Below are positions 39,838 through 53,235 of a stretch of DNA of 64,000 nucleotides, piece after piece. Origin of the DNA: Camillea tinctor (lineage: Eukaryota; Ascomycota; Sordariomycetes; Xylariales; Xylariaceae); assembly GCA_022578605.1 (NCBI GenBank), contig MU394058.1, forward strand, positions 434,001 to 498,000, written 5' to 3'. The position numbers and the translations under genes were made by a program. Under the pieces are notes generated by a model that was not told the DNA's origin, searched no databases, and saw only the letters and a program-made list of their open reading frames with translations. Each line of letters opens with the position of its first letter. The first letter of the stretch is position 1.

Positions 39838-39867
39838 ACAACCCATTACAACCCATTACAACCCATA
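39838..39867. repeat. Three-copy ACAACCCATT tandem repeat
   Basis: Ten-base unit repeated three times, the last with one change (final T to A). Confidence 0.85.
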
Positions 39868-41393
39868 CCTCTAACCATACATTTGATCCCCCCTCCCCCT
39901 CCCTAAAACCATGGTAGGCACCTAAAACTAAGAAAACCATAAAGGTACCTAAGAAGTAATAAAACAAAACAGAGAATCTGCATGCACGGTTATCTACATA
40001 CGTTTGCATTCTTTGGGACACGCCATGTACCCCCATAGGACAAGCAACTACCTTGAGAAGAGGAAAGTGCTGGTCATATTCAGTTATTTCGTTTCCTTAG
40101 TCGAGATACGATCTTGATCTAAGGTGACATCGAGTGTATGTAAGTAAGTTCTAAGCCTGCAACTTCGCTGCAGGAGCCCCTCACCAGGCAAACCCGCCTA
40201 AATTCATGTCCGTATGTCCCATCTTTTTTTTCTTCCTCTCTATTATTTGCATGCCGGCCAGCTGCAAATACCTTTTTTTATTTTGTTATTTGATTTTTGA
40301 TTTTATTTCTTTTTTTTATCACTCTTCTTTCTTGTCCCCCTTTTTATTCTTTTTACTGGGTCATCTTTTTTTTTTTTTCCCCCAGTATCTCTCCCCCATC
40401 TCCCACTCATCAGCAACTCACTATTATTTACTCTGGGTAGCTAACTATTTTCCACTAGAGAGTGTAAGTTCTACCTAGTCCGTCCTAATTCTAGTTCTAG
40501 CTTTTTAGAATTATTGTTACCTATCTCTTAACTTACTACTTAACTACACTATTATACCTTTTCTTTATCTTTTTTTTTAATCATTGTGAGATCAAGCTAT
40601 TGTCATTCATTCATTTATTCACAAGTATACCCTAATAACATTACATTTTAATTAACATACCTCCCTAACAATCTATCTACCTACCTCTGCCTTACTTTCC
40701 TCCTGCTTACCATAACAACTACATTAACCTAAACCTCTTCCCTCTCTCCCCGCTCTGTTCCTTACCTACCTCTCTACCCTACTTCCTACCACCCGAGGTT
40801 CTTACGCTTTACTTATTCACTTATTTGCCTAACTTAACCTTACCCAACCTAACGGATGAATCGTATACACAGTTTCTTCTTCATATCTTCCTGACATTAG
40901 ATTGATCGTAAAAAAGAAAAGAGAAGACAAAGAGAGAGAGAGAGAAAGAAAAGGTCAATCTTCGTCTTTCCCAAGTTCCCGTACGTACGACAAACAAACA
41001 AACAATCCTCAACCTTTCAGCCTTGCATGCTGCGATACTTCCACTCGTTCACTTGATGAGAGAATTATGTCTACCGAGGTAATCGAACTCTAGACGTTGA
41101 TAAGGCCTTTTATTTATTTATTACTGTTTATCTCTCTACCTATCTCGTTGTTCTGTTGTTGTTATTCGTCTTCTTTTTTTTATGCTGAAAGCTCTCTTCC
41201 TGTTCTCCTCCCAATGGATATCGGCTAGCAGCCATGATTGAGAAGAGGGATCGTGCACTTTGTCCACCGCAAAACACGCCTGCACGCTCGGTGGTCGGTT
41301 AATTTCTTCGTCTCTTTTTCGACTCCCCGTTTAAGAATAAGAAGGACCTAGCACTACTTCCCGGGACCCCGAGACGGGAACCCCTCCCCTTTC

Positions 41394-41421
41394 GTTTCTG
41401 GTTTCTGGTTTCTGGTTTCTG
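41394..41421. repeat. Four-copy GTTTCTG tandem repeat
   Basis: Seven-base unit repeated four times exactly, about 360 bases before the start of the MMS1_N/CPSF-A-like gene. Confidence 0.88.
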
Positions 41422-41782
41422 GTTCTTGGTGCGTCCTATAGGCCGGATCGTTTCGTATTGTGGTAACTGGTTTGTATTGAGCATTAGCTATCTCTCCCAG
41501 TGGTAACCGTAACCTCTGGTCACTTCAGCTACCACCACCCGTTGAAAACCAGCTGCATACCTATACCGAACAAGTCTGGTGGCAAACAACCAATCTATCC
41601 CGGTCACACATGCAAAAGGTTGCCCGGCCCTGTCTACTCTAGTACCCTAGAACTTCGGCTTCTCCTCACTTATCTATCTGTCCTTGGTTTAAGACTTCGT
41701 TTGAGACATCTTGCCCCGATTTGGCTTTGGATTCGGCTCTTGGCTTTGTCTACTGATCCTGCTGAGGACGTTCACCGCCATC

Positions 41783-44700
41783 ATGGCTTCACTTCAATCC
41801 TATGTCCTGGAGAATGACCAGTGGGTGGCCCGGACCATATCTGCCGAGGAGCTTATGAAGGAGAATGGTACCTCTCGCAAGAGAATGGGCAGACAGCCAC
41901 CGCTGAAGCCACCTACCTGCGGCCTCCTGACCCGGACTATAATCGACAGCCCTATTATCCGCTGGGTGCTACCCGTACAACTGAGATCCTTCCGCTACAA
42001 TGATGTCGCCTTAGTTGGTGTAAGTTACCCTTTTTTGCTTTCCATGAGCATTTTTGTTGTCCAACTTAGTTCTACATGGAAATTCTTGTATTTGTTTTTT
42101 TTTTTAAGAAAAAAAAAAGAAAAAAATACTGGCTTGCCTCATTTCTCTAGTACTCACGACGCCCTTTCTTTCCTTTTCCCTTTCTCGAACACACAGGCGG
42201 GCAAGAATATAAACTGTTCCTTTCTTCTAATCTGCATACAGGACAATTGCGTTCAAATATGCGAACTAGGTCAAGATAGGCAATTCCAAGATGTCGCGAT
42301 CAAAAGAGACTTCAATTCTAGGATTCGAAATGCTATCGTAATGGGTCCTCCTAATTACCCTATCAGTGACAACGGTACACTGGTTAGATCAGGGGGTGGT
42401 GATGCGCATATGATGGATTCCGGATCTCAGTCTCATGAGTACCCGAAAGAAGAAGACCAACTCTTCCAACAATTACTCGTATTAGTGCTCGAGCGCGGCG
42501 AAATAGTGTTTCTATACTTACGGCGGACGCCTATGGGGGGATGGGAATTCGTCTCCTTTCACCACAGTATACCCGGACACCGCCTCGTGAACCCTGGGTT
42601 TCATATGACCATCGATCCTTCGTGGAGCTACTTGACTGTGGCCTGTTCTGAGGATCTCTTTATAATGTATCAGCTCGAGCCGATGGAGGTATTACGTTTT
42701 CGGCAATCTCGAGGACAACCCCTGGAGCCTATTATCTCGACACAGGCCCGAGCTGTCAAGGGTATTATCCACAGGATTGAATTTCTCCATCCTCTCCGGG
42801 GAAATGACCGCCAGGTCATACTGCTCATAATTATGATACAGCCAAAGTTTTCAAAGCTGGCAATTTATGAATGGGACCATTCTGAATCGCTCAGAGAGGT
42901 CTTCTCCGAGGAGAAGCCTGGCCATAAGCTTGATGATGCGTATCGAATGCCGCTAATGATCATTCCCTTAGTTGTTGGAAGTGCCTTTCTCATAATAACG
43001 GAGCGAATCACCGCGACGTGTTCGGATGTGCTCAGTGGCCCGCCTATTTTTATGCCCTTCGATTTGGCAGACCGTGAAAACACCCCACTGCATCACGGCA
43101 CCCATCGGCCGCTGTGGACAGCTTGGACAAGGCCCGAGAGGAAAAAAGAATTCCATGAGCATATGGATGTCATTTACTTGGCCCGGGAGGACGGCTTTAT
43201 CAATTTTCTCGAAATCGAAGATGAATCCGGCATTGAAACAAGTGTTAGCATGGGTTCAGTTAATTGTAATATCGATACCGCCTTCGCATCTGTATTCGAT
43301 CCCTTTGGAGACGTTTTGGTGGCTGGCGGGGACTCGGGCCCTGGCGCGATTTGGAATGTTAGTTGTTCTGGGATCCCTCTGTCATCCTACCCCCTTCCAC
43401 TCTCCCTCCGCCTTGTGTCTATACTAATGTCCTCCACTTCCTGCAGATAATGGCGAGAGAGCACCCGCAGCGTATTGGACCAATCCCAAACTGGTCACCT
43501 ACCGTTGATTTAGTCGTGACTAGTGATGCCTCTAGGGGAGCCGGGGAAGAGCAGGACAGAGGTTCGAAGGCATCTATAGCCAGCAAAGTGCCCCCTACTT
43601 GGTTGAAACCGGATAAACTCTTTGCTTGCTCAGGCAGGGGTATAATGGGGGCTATCACCGAGTTGCGATATGGCATACAGGCAAAGACTGGGTTGGATCT
43701 CACGTACTCGTCACCAATTAAGCAATGTTGGCCGATCCCCATCCTTGGTGAGACCATAGAGGATGGCTTCTTGATGCTGCTAGCACTGCCAAACAGATCG
43801 GCTATTTTGCATATTTCGCAAAATCTTTCCGAAGTCTCCGAGAAAAGCCAAGATGCCGTGCAGTTCGACCTCTCATCTATAACCTTAGCAGCTTGTCAGA
43901 CAAAAGATATGGTAATCCAGATCACTCCTGCCTTTGTCACGATGATAACCCCAGATGATTGGTAAGTCCTTCTAGTAACAGCAGTGTATACCCGAGGCTT
44001 ACTCGTTCCACGGTCAGTTACCAGCACTTGACAAGTGAGATCACCCAAGAACCTTCGGCTGTTGTGACCGATGCTGCTGTAGACCATGGTATCATTGCTT
44101 TGGCAGTGTATACCGGGTCTCGGTGCAAAGTCCAGATACACACTATAGATGGTACTCGTGTGGCTAAGGCGCGAGTCTTCGAAGTTGAGGGGGAGGTGAC
44201 TTGCCTTTCAATTGGCATAGTCGCTGGTAATGCTGTTGTTATGGCAGGGCTTTGGCGAAATGCAATTCCTACCTTAGCCGTCTATCCTGCTAGTCCCTCG
44301 GAGCCTGCTTCTGCTGGTCCCATACTGCTCGACATTCAGAGAGGTATGTGTTATGCCCTAATTACCGCCAACTATAGTAGATTCTTGAACTGATAAGCGA
44401 ACGTGATCAGCCGTAACGGATTCGAACCTTGCCGAAAGAGACGATAATATTGTTAGCGATCCTTTGAGTGCTTTGACGAGCATCATAGCTTCTGGTGGCC
44501 GTGCGGATAGGGCGACAATCATAGCAGGTACAAGAAATGGAGGCGTTCTCACACTCCATCTTGACCTTTCTCAACCAGGACAATTTGTAGCATACCAAGA
44601 CGTACTTGGGCAATCGCCATCCCATGTCTTCCCCGGGGTTGTGCTCGGGGATTCGAGCTCTGTCTTGGTTTGTAATGACGCCGAACTTGCGGTGATGACG

Positions 44701-46245
44701 AACTACGTGGTTAGGGCCCAAGGGGGCTACTATGAAGACAAATATCGAGTCTGGCCTACTGATGCAGTCGAGCCAAACATGATGTCACCCCCGATAAACT
44801 CCGTAGCCAGATTGAATCATATACCCGATTTTGGGGATTCGACATTGGTGATGATCGCCGGTTCACAAATCTTGATAACGGAACTACAGTCTCAACCGAA
44901 ACCTGTCCCACGATATATGCCAGTTAACGGTACTCCGATGAAGCTTATCTACTCTAGATGGCTCAATGCCCTCGTGACTGTTGTCGTGAAGAATGGGTTA
45001 CCTTCTTTGCATTTCCTCGATCCTACCACTGGTGATGATTTATCATACCCTACCAAAGAGCAGGATGATAATCATCACTATGCAGAGATCGAACATATTT
45101 CAGGCTTGGGTCTTCCAGAAACCAAGGTTGTGTCGCTTGCAAAGTGGAACTACAAGAACAATGGGGCTCGCTGGGAGTGGATTGTCTTGGCTGTAAGGCT
45201 GGAGTCGTCGTCCCGGAACAATCTCTTGGTCGTGTCTACTGAGCCGGAGCAAATTCCGGCGCCGGCAGGCTCGTCTCGCCGCATACGTTTCTGGACCAAG
45301 TTTAAATTAAAGCTCCAAAACGCGCCGTTATATTCCGTGACTACGGATGATCATGGGCTGTTTTTATGCGCCGGAAACAGTCTTCAGTACCACACCATCG
45401 AGCAGAAGAAGTTCAAGCTTACACGGCAGCATGAACTACCTTCGCCGGCTACGTGGATGCAGGTCGTAGATGGCCGGCTCCACGTGCTGACCACCAAACA
45501 TTCACTTATTATTCTAGATTACACGAGCGACGTGCCTTTCGAAGGTGAACAGATGGTCCAGCTTCACACGGATGAGACTTGCCGAAGTGGCTTGCATTCA
45601 ATTGAGGTTGGGTCGTTTCTGAGTTCGGAGCAGCGCCAGTCGATTACCATGTTGTCTGACCCGATGTGTAGCGTGTATGGCTTATGGTCACCGTCTCAAA
45701 ACGAGAGACCATTAAAGCTGGTATTTCGCGCTGAACTCCAAGCGTCGATACGAAGGTTTGCTAGAGGGCGCGCGCGGCCACCGTGGGGCTTGCTTAAAGG
45801 CCCGCCGCGTTATGGGTGCGTTCAGAGCGGGCTGGATGGGGCTGACGTCTTAGGCCTAAGTATCGACGGGTCGCTGCAGCACTTCTCGCTCCTAAGCGAG
45901 GATGCCTGGCGCTTGCTCAGGTACATACAGAATCTGGCAATGGTGTCACGGACCATATGTGCGATCGCACCGGGATCTAGGAGCGCTCTCAACTTCGACC
46001 CAGAACCAAAGCTCAACCCCAAATTGAACATGCATGTCGATGGAGACATCTTACAGAGGTGCTTGGACAAGCGTGCGCTAGAGGAGATGACCTCGGAACC
46101 ACAATACTGCCGACGACTGTGTGAACTTCTCCAAGCACTCGATGGTGGAATATATACGAGTGCGATGGAAACAAATGCCGATACTCAGCCATTCTACGAG
46201 CTAGCTTATAAGATTCTCAGGTACTATCTGGTACCTGTGCTATGA
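41783..46245 (+). CDS. Large MMS1_N / CPSF-A-like beta-propeller protein (DDB1/RSE1 superfamily)
   Basis: Five exons, 41783-42019, 42242-43357, 43447-43961, 44018-44343 and 44411-46245, give 1342 residues. The N-terminus has GLLTRTIIDSPIIRWVLP and, across the first join, NDVALVG to DNCVQICELGQD, a pattern I associate with fungal proteins carrying the MMS1_N domain (N-terminal part of the DDB1, RSE1 and CFT1 group), sometimes labelled thermotolerance protein. Related proteins form beta-propeller scaffolds in ubiquitin ligases, splicing or polyadenylation. The precise complex cannot be decided here; the C-terminal CPSF-A part of true DDB1 or CFT1 was not recognised. The start at 41783 is chosen because the upstream in-frame ATG at 41711 precedes only a leader-like stretch. 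All four introns are GT-AG and keep frame; the first (42020-42241) is T-rich and long. Confidence 0.78.
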
Positions 46246-47670
46246 TTATAGTAAATGGCTCACCGGTCCCGATGTTGTTTGTCTCATAACCTAATTTGTG
46301 CGAAGGAGCGGGGTTTAAGGACAAAAGTTACCTGCTTTATTGAAAATTTTCATCCAGCTTTACTTCCTAGAGGAAGCATTTGAAAGGAAAAGAGGGAAAG
46401 GGGTAATAACTAATAAGCAACGAAAAGAGGCCCCGCCTCCCCCCCTTTTTTTTTCTCTCATCGTGCCCATGTTATTACGTTTTAAGATGAGAAAGACGAC
46501 GATGAAGTTCACGATAACGACAACGAAGATGATGGGTAATATGGGTTTAAATTTACGATTGGCTGTGAAAATTGGGAGGCTTATCTGCGTTTTTGTTTCT
46601 TTGATTGTGGTGCTAGCAGGTAATGAAGTATAAGAGAGAGAATAGAAGAAGAAAAAGGGGGGAAGGGGGAGAGAGAGGGAGAGGGTGTAAAAAGCGCCAG
46701 ATGAAAAACAAAAGCTGATAAGGATTCTAAATTCTTTCTTTCTTTTTTTTTTCTGTTCACTCAATAGCTACCTATACTCGAAATATTTAGTAAAGCGGTT
46801 CAGTTTGGAGATGATTTAGTCTACCTAAGGCTATAGGTACCATCGAAAATATTGCCATCTAAGTTGATTGAAGCTTTAGTATACACCTTAGATGTCAATA
46901 TCAATTTATGACCAGTCAGTTAACCTAGGTTAGTATACTACCTTCTCATGTGCTTATCGATAAGGTATCAATGCTCGCTTAATCTCTTATTTTGGCCTGC
47001 TCAACAATCGGTTTCATAACTCTCTGGATGGTGCTACCTCAATATCTGAATAATGCTCACAAAAATATTTTTATTTTTATCCTTTTAGGATCTTATAGGA
47101 TCTTATATGTATGGGCTTGCAACTAACCTAGTCCACTAAGCAAGCGTCATTGTACCCCACCAAACCTATATGCTGGTATCCGTGAAAGTGGAAGGCCCTA
47201 ACCCTTCTAAAGGGCAGTTAGCTTTCCTTTAAGAGTTTCCCCCTCCATATAGTGGGAAAATGAAGTAAGCTAAGAAAGTTGAAGTTCCATACAACTAAAC
47301 TAAACCAAACTTTCTAAATCTCTCCCATTTACAACTTCAGAGAAGAAGAAAAAGGAAAAAGAAAATACAAAATAAGTGCACATCCACTTTTTTATTTTTA
47401 TTTTTAACTTTTATTTTCTCTTCTTCTAATTTATTCCTTGACTTCGGTTATTTGACGGACTTTAAAAAGAAAAAGTCTCCCTTTTCTTTTTTGCCGCCAT
47501 AGTAAGGAATCCTTCTCTCTCTGTGTCTTTCATCCTCCACTTTCATCCCCCCCACTTTAGACCTCTTCTTACATACAAGAAAAGTCAACGCCAACACCAC
47601 ACACACATACACACACTTTTGTGGTCTTCTTTTTTCATTATTGTCGTACTTCTAACACCTCCCGCCCAAG
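46246..47670. other. Intergenic region upstream of eIF5B
   Basis: 1.4 kb. AT-rich, with A/G and T/C runs and a T/C-rich stretch with CACA repeats in the last 200 bases, probably the eIF5B promoter and leader. No gene seen. Confidence 0.55.
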
Positions 47671-50600
47671 ATGCCTCCCAAAAAGAAGGTAAACAAGAAG
47701 GCCGACGACTGGGAAGCCGAGCTTGGAGAGTCGATCGCACCCACCAACGGTGCTGCCGAAGCCGCCCCTGCTAACCCCGAAGAGAACCAGGATGGGGAGG
47801 GAGATGGAGAGGCTGCCCCGGTCGGTGGCCTCATGGCCATGATGAAGAAGAACCGGGAAAAGCGGAAAAAGAAGGGCTTGTCTGAGAATTTCGTCGATGG
47901 TAGTGAAGCTGCCGGTGCTGCCACAGAACCCGTCCCTGAACCTAAGGCACCCGAGGAGGCTACTATGGACGACGAGTTCGCGCTACCGGAGAAGAAGGGC
48001 AAGGGAGGAAAGCAAAACAAGCAGCAACCTGCAGCCAAACCCTCGGCTGCTGGGGACGAAGACGAGGGCGAAGGAGGGAAGATTCTCACCAAGGCCGAAA
48101 AGGAGAAGCTAAAGAAGGAGAGAGAAAAGCAGAGGAAAAAGGAACAGGTGAGGTCGAACTTCAGCCATACATACATACATACACATATACATATATACAT
48201 ATATACATACTAACCTGTCATAACTCAGGCTGCGAAGAAGAAGACAACCACACCAGCGCCGGCCGCTGCAAAAGCACCGGAACCCGCGAAAGCTGCGGTC
48301 GAAGAGAAAAAGGACACACCTGCCGCAGCACCAGCACCTGAGACCGGGGGCAAGAAGAAGAAGGTCCCGGCAGCCCTGCTGGCTATCCAGAAACAACAAG
48401 AAGAACTAAGGCGGCAGCGAGAAGATGCCGAACGGTCAGCTGCCGAAGAGAAGGCCCGGATCGCCGAGCTAGAGCGTCTCGATGCCGAGGAAACTAAACG
48501 GAGGGAAGAAGAAAAGGCTCGCAAGAAGCAAAAGGAGAAGGAGAAGATCGAGCAACTGAAGAAGGAAGGTAAATTCCTTACCAAGGCGCAAAAAGAGGAG
48601 AAGGCTAGAAATGAGCGAAAGCTGCAGCAGATGCTGGCCGCTGGTATCAAAGTTGGCCCATCAGATGGCGGAGAAGAGAAGAAGAAGAAGGTTGTCTACG
48701 ACAACAAGAAGCGTGGGAAGAAGAATGACCAAAAGGTATGATATGACATGTGCCCCCCTCCCCCTATTCAGCAGATGACCTCCATATCAGCATTGGATCT
48801 AACCTCTTCTACTATCCACAGATCGATGAAGAGAAGGCATTGGCTGAAGCGGCCGAGCGGGCTAGGCTCCAAGCTGAAGCTGCTGCCAAGGAGGCCGAAG
48901 AAAAGGCTGCGAAGGAAGCTGCCGAAAAGGAAGCTGCAGCTAAAGCCGCTGCGAAGGCAAAGGAGGAGAGTGATCTCGAAGACGACTGGGAGGCTGCTGC
49001 CGCTGCTGATGAGGATGATGTTAAGGAAAGCTGGGATGCTGACTCGGACGAAGAGGCTGAAAAGAAAGGAAAGGCCAAGGCCGCTGGGGCAAAGTCCTTG
49101 CCATCCAGACCTAAGAACGACTCAGAGGATTCTGAATCTGAAGAAGAATCATCTGAAGATGAGGAACAAACAGCTGCACAAGCCGCCGAAGCCCAGAGGA
49201 AGAGGGAAGCTGCTGAGCGACGCGAGAAGGCCCACCAAGCAGCATTGGCCGCGCGATCAAAGGACAACCTGCGTTCACCAATTTGCTGTATCCTGGGACA
49301 CGTCGATACTGGAAAGACGAAGTTGCTGGACAAGATTCGGCAGACCAATGTCCAAGAAGGAGAAGCAGGAGGTATCACGCAGCAGATCGGTGCTACATAT
49401 TTCCCTGTCGAAGCTATCAAGGCCAAGACGGCCGTTGTCAACCCAGATGGCAAGTTCGAATTCAAGGTTCCTGGTCTCCTGATCATTGACACTCCTGGTC
49501 ACGAGTCCTTCTCCAATCTGCGGTCTAGAGGTTCTTCGCTCTGTAATATTGCCATCTTGGTTGTCGATATTATGCACGGTTTAGAACCTCAGACCCTGGA
49601 GTCTATGAAGCTACTTCGTGACCGGAAAACCCCCTTCATCGTGGCTCTCAACAAGATTGATCGTCTATATGGTTGGAAGAAGGTGGATAACAATGGCTTC
49701 CAGGAGAGTTTGGCCCTCCAGAGCAGAGGTGTCCAGAACGAATTCAAGAACCGGTTAGAGCAGACGAAAGTTGCTTTCGCTGAGCAAGGTTTCAACGCTG
49801 AAGTCCACTACGAGAACAAGTCAATGGCTAAATTCGTGTCCCTGGTCCCGACGTCAGCTCACACCGGAGAGGGTATCCCTGATATGTTGAAGCTGATCCT
49901 TCAGCTGACCCAGGAGAGAATGGTGGGCTCACTTATGTACTTGTCAGAAGTCCAGGCAACTGTTCTTGAAGTGAAGGCCATCGAAGGTTTCGGTATGACT
50001 ATTGATGTTATTCTGACTAACGGTATCCTCCGCGAAGGAGACCGGATAATGGTGTGCGGTACAGAGGGAGTAATCACCACAAATATTCGTGCACTGCTCA
50101 CCCCGGCCGTGATGAAAGAATTGCGTGTCAAGTCACAGTATGTCCACAACAAGGAGGTCAAGGCTGCCATGGGTGTGAAGATCAGCGCTCCTGGTCTAGA
50201 AGGCGCCATTGCAGGATCTCGATTGCTCGTGGTTGGTCCTGACGATGACGAGGAGGACCTGGAGGAAGAGCTCGAGGCCGACCTCAACAAGCTATTCAGC
50301 CGCGTTTCCACAACAGGGCGTGGTGTCAGTGTTCAGGCTTCAACTCTTGGATCACTCGAAGCCCTGCTCGATTTCTTGAAGGATAGCAAGATTCCGGTAG
50401 CCAATGTTGGAATCGGACCTGTATTCAAGCGTGATGTCATGCAGTGTGCCACCATGTTGGAGAAGAATCCTGACTACGCCGTCATGCTTTGCTTCGATGT
50501 GAAGATTGACAAGGATGCGCAAGCTTACGCTGACGAGCAAGGCATCAAGGTCTTCACTGCGGATATTATTTACCACTTGTTTGACGCATTCACCAAGCAC

Positions 50601-51128
50601 ATGGAAGAGCAACTTGAGAAGAAGAAGGAGGACTCGAAGATGCTGGCTGTATTCCCCTGTGTTCTCAACCCTGTGGCTGTCTTCAACAAGACGGGCCCCA
50701 TTGTTGTCGGTGTAGACGTTGTGGAAGGTAGTCTGAGGGTCAACACGCCTATTGCAGCTATCAAGCAGAACCCCACCACCGGTACCAAGGAGATTATCAG
50801 CCTAGGCAGAGTGTAAGTTGACCCCCACCTACGATCAGTATAGCTAAGAAGAATTACCCAAACTAACAAGATACACAATAGAACATCGATCGAGCGAGAT
50901 CACAAGCAGATACCTGTCTGCAAGAAGGGCCAACCCTCAGTGGCCGTCAAGATCGAGATGGGAGGCCATCAGCCCACGTATGGCCGCCAGCTCGAAGAAA
51001 AGGACATCTTGTACAGTCTGATCTCGCGTGCCAGCATAGACACGCTCAAGGAGTTTTACCGCAAGGATGTAACGAACGACGAGTGGCAGCTCATCATCAA
51101 GCTCAAGCCTATGTTTGACATTAGTTAG
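47671..51128 (+). CDS. FUN12: Translation initiation factor eIF5B (ribosomal subunit joining GTPase)
   Basis: Four exons, 47671-48147, 48229-48735, 48822-50812 and 50882-51128, give 1073 residues. eIF5B promotes joining of the 60S subunit on initiator-tRNA-loaded 40S and then hydrolyses GTP. The first ~480 residues are a charged Lys/Glu/Ala-rich tail with a possible long coiled coil. The GTPase domain starts at [13 protein letters not shown] (P-loop Gly487 to Thr494), followed by GGITQQIGA (switch I), DTPGHE (switch II) and NKIDR. Domains II-IV follow, ending with [24 protein letters not shown]. The last join is phase 2 and changes GRV-stop into GRV-TSIERD. Intron 1 (48148-48228) holds a CATA-type microsatellite. 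It is convergent with HSP88 across 2.7 kb. Confidence 0.95.
48166..48210. repeat. CATA/TATA microsatellite in eIF5B intron 1
   Basis: CATA tetranucleotides passing into CATATATA units, lying wholly inside the intron at 48148-48228. Confidence 0.8.
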
Positions 51129-52633
51129 GTTGTAACAAGAGGAAAGCATTGGGCCTTGATTCTGATCAAGGGCGATGAAAAGGGGGGAGGGGGGAGCGCC
51201 AAACTGAATAACCTGGCTAGGTCAGCTAGGTACCTAGTCAGCTAGCTAAAATGAACTTTTACGTCGTAAGTCAAATTTACGGATGGGTAAAAAAAAAAGT
51301 CATTCATGTATTAAAGGATGAGAGAGAAAAAGAAAATTTTAAAAGAAAGAGAAGAGACAAAAAGAGATTTTTTTAAAAGGGTTGTAACATGTCGATATGG
51401 TGTGATGATACTCTAAATATCAAATGTAAGGGATGGTGAAATGATGATTGACGATGATGATGGTGCTTTGACTTTTTTTTTCTCGAGTATTGGACGGCGA
51501 TGTATTGAATTTATTTTATGATTATTCCCCTCTCCGTGTTTGTGTGTCCTACTGGTTCTTTGCTTAGGGTGGTGTTTATTCGGTCTCTTCCTCTCACTGT
51601 GGTCTTAGTACCTGTGTTACTTTTTTCTCGCCTTGACAGATGAGAGAGAGAAAGAGAGAGGGAGGGAGAGAATATAGGAGGGAAAAGAAGAGAAAAGGTA
51701 ACGAAAGGACTTATCGTGGAAATGATGGCGGGAGATAGGTTAGTAAAAGGGATAAGAAATCGAATTTTGATAAAATAAGGAAAAGAAAAAAGTGACTGCT
51801 TGGTTTTTTCTTCTTATAATTGTGATATAGTTTTACTTCTCATGCTATCATCTGTAGGTAATGATAAAGTAGTCATCGTATAGGTCATGTATGGACGGTA
51901 GGTAAAACATTCGGGAGTGTCCAAAGGAGGTTTATTCTTCGTAGAACTGATTTATTCACGGTTTGGATATGATGCACTTCAAGGGTACACGCTTGGGTGT
52001 TATATCGGGCTTGCTGGATGGATGGATGGATGGAAAAAGAGGTGATAACGAACTCCCTTCCCCCTTTTTCTTTTAATTCAACTCATACACCTACCTACCC
52101 TACCCTTTACGCACCGCTATCCCCTTGTTCCTTTTCATCAACTTAGCATAAATGAAGGCATCCCTTTCCCGCCTCCCCGTCCCATCCCCTCCACTAACTT
52201 GAATTTCTTGCCTTGATTAGCTGCGTAGGCGAATAGGCCAGAGAAAACAGGTGCAGGTACGTCTGCAGGTTCATAACCAATAATTAGGCAGCTAGGGGTT
52301 ATCTATTCAGCAAGCATGGAAGTGTATGTAGATAGGCAAGGTAGAGCTCGATTCGATATACACATTAACCAACCTCTGTAGCCCAGCGAACCTACTACTC
52401 CTCTATCTCCTCTCCTACTCTCTGCTCCTCCCTTCGCCCAGTCTATATCATAAAGAGAAGCTTGGGGGCAGGCTTAGTTCTGCCTCTCCCCCCTTTTTGT
52501 TGATCTGTATACCCTAAACAGAACGTAACCTAAACCATAAGGTTATGTAGGTAAACCTTTCTCTTAACACCCTATACGTTTATTTACCCTGAATACCTAC
52601 TAAAGTGAAGTGGTGTGGTTAAGTATATATCAA

Positions 52634-52663
52634 CCCCTTCCCCTTCCCCTTCCCCTTCCCCTT
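52634..52663. repeat. Five-copy CCCCTT tandem repeat
   Basis: Five exact hexamers in a longer pyrimidine-rich stretch. Confidence 0.9.
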
Positions 52664-53206
52664 ACTCTTCTTCCCCATCTCTCCCCTTCCCCATTTCCTA
52701 TTACCCATTCCCATGATACCTTCCTATTACCCCTTCCCTTCCAACTACCTCCCAAACTCTCACCTTTAAAAGAAAGAAATCTAATCCAATCTAATCCAAT
52801 TCAAGGTGATTAAAACCAGAAAAGGGGGAAATCTAAGAAGAAGAAAAAAAAGAAAAGAATACCTATATGTATATGGAAAAGAAAAAGAAACGAACGAACT
52901 CACTCTTCATTGAATCTCTATCTATCTACCCCTTTCCCTTTCCCCTCCCTCCGCCCCCCTTCCCTTCCCTTTTCCCCTACTTTCCCACGACCTCCCTTCC
53001 CCCTTCTATCTTCCCACAACACCCCGCGGCCCCCTTCCCCGGAATTACACGCTGCTCGAGTATTTGTTTTAACATTAGGTAGACTTGGGGGAAAAACACC
53101 ACCCTCTCAACATCCTAAGTACCACCGACCAACCAAATTACTCGAGCTATACTTCCTTTCCTTTCTTTTCACTTTTTTCAATTTTTTTTTTCATCACCAC
53201 CATCTA

Positions 53207-53235
53207 CAAATTCAAATTCAAATTCAAATTCAAAT
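53207..53235. repeat. CAAATT hexanucleotide repeat
   Basis: Nearly five copies of CAAATT, intergenic. Confidence 0.88.

Larger units (their letters stand above)
37562..41782. other. 4.2-kb divergent intergenic region, gene-empty
   Basis: The largest gap in the window. It holds a TC microsatellite (37793-37820), GA/A-rich tracts (38160-38265), a TACTCCGTA motif (38373-38381), a poly-A/GA run (about 39325-39360), a triple ACAACCCATT repeat (39838-39867), a T/C-rich stretch (40210-40800), two short uORF-like frames (41067 and 41234), and a GTTTCTG repeat (41394-41421). The last 800 bases may be the leader of the next gene. No supported protein or RNA gene. Confidence 0.5.

Noticed and set aside
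44395..44425. GGATTCGAACC-like string resembling a tRNA T-arm
   Set aside because: It falls at the start of an exon of the MMS1_N-like gene, and no acceptor stem or anticodon arm can be formed around it.
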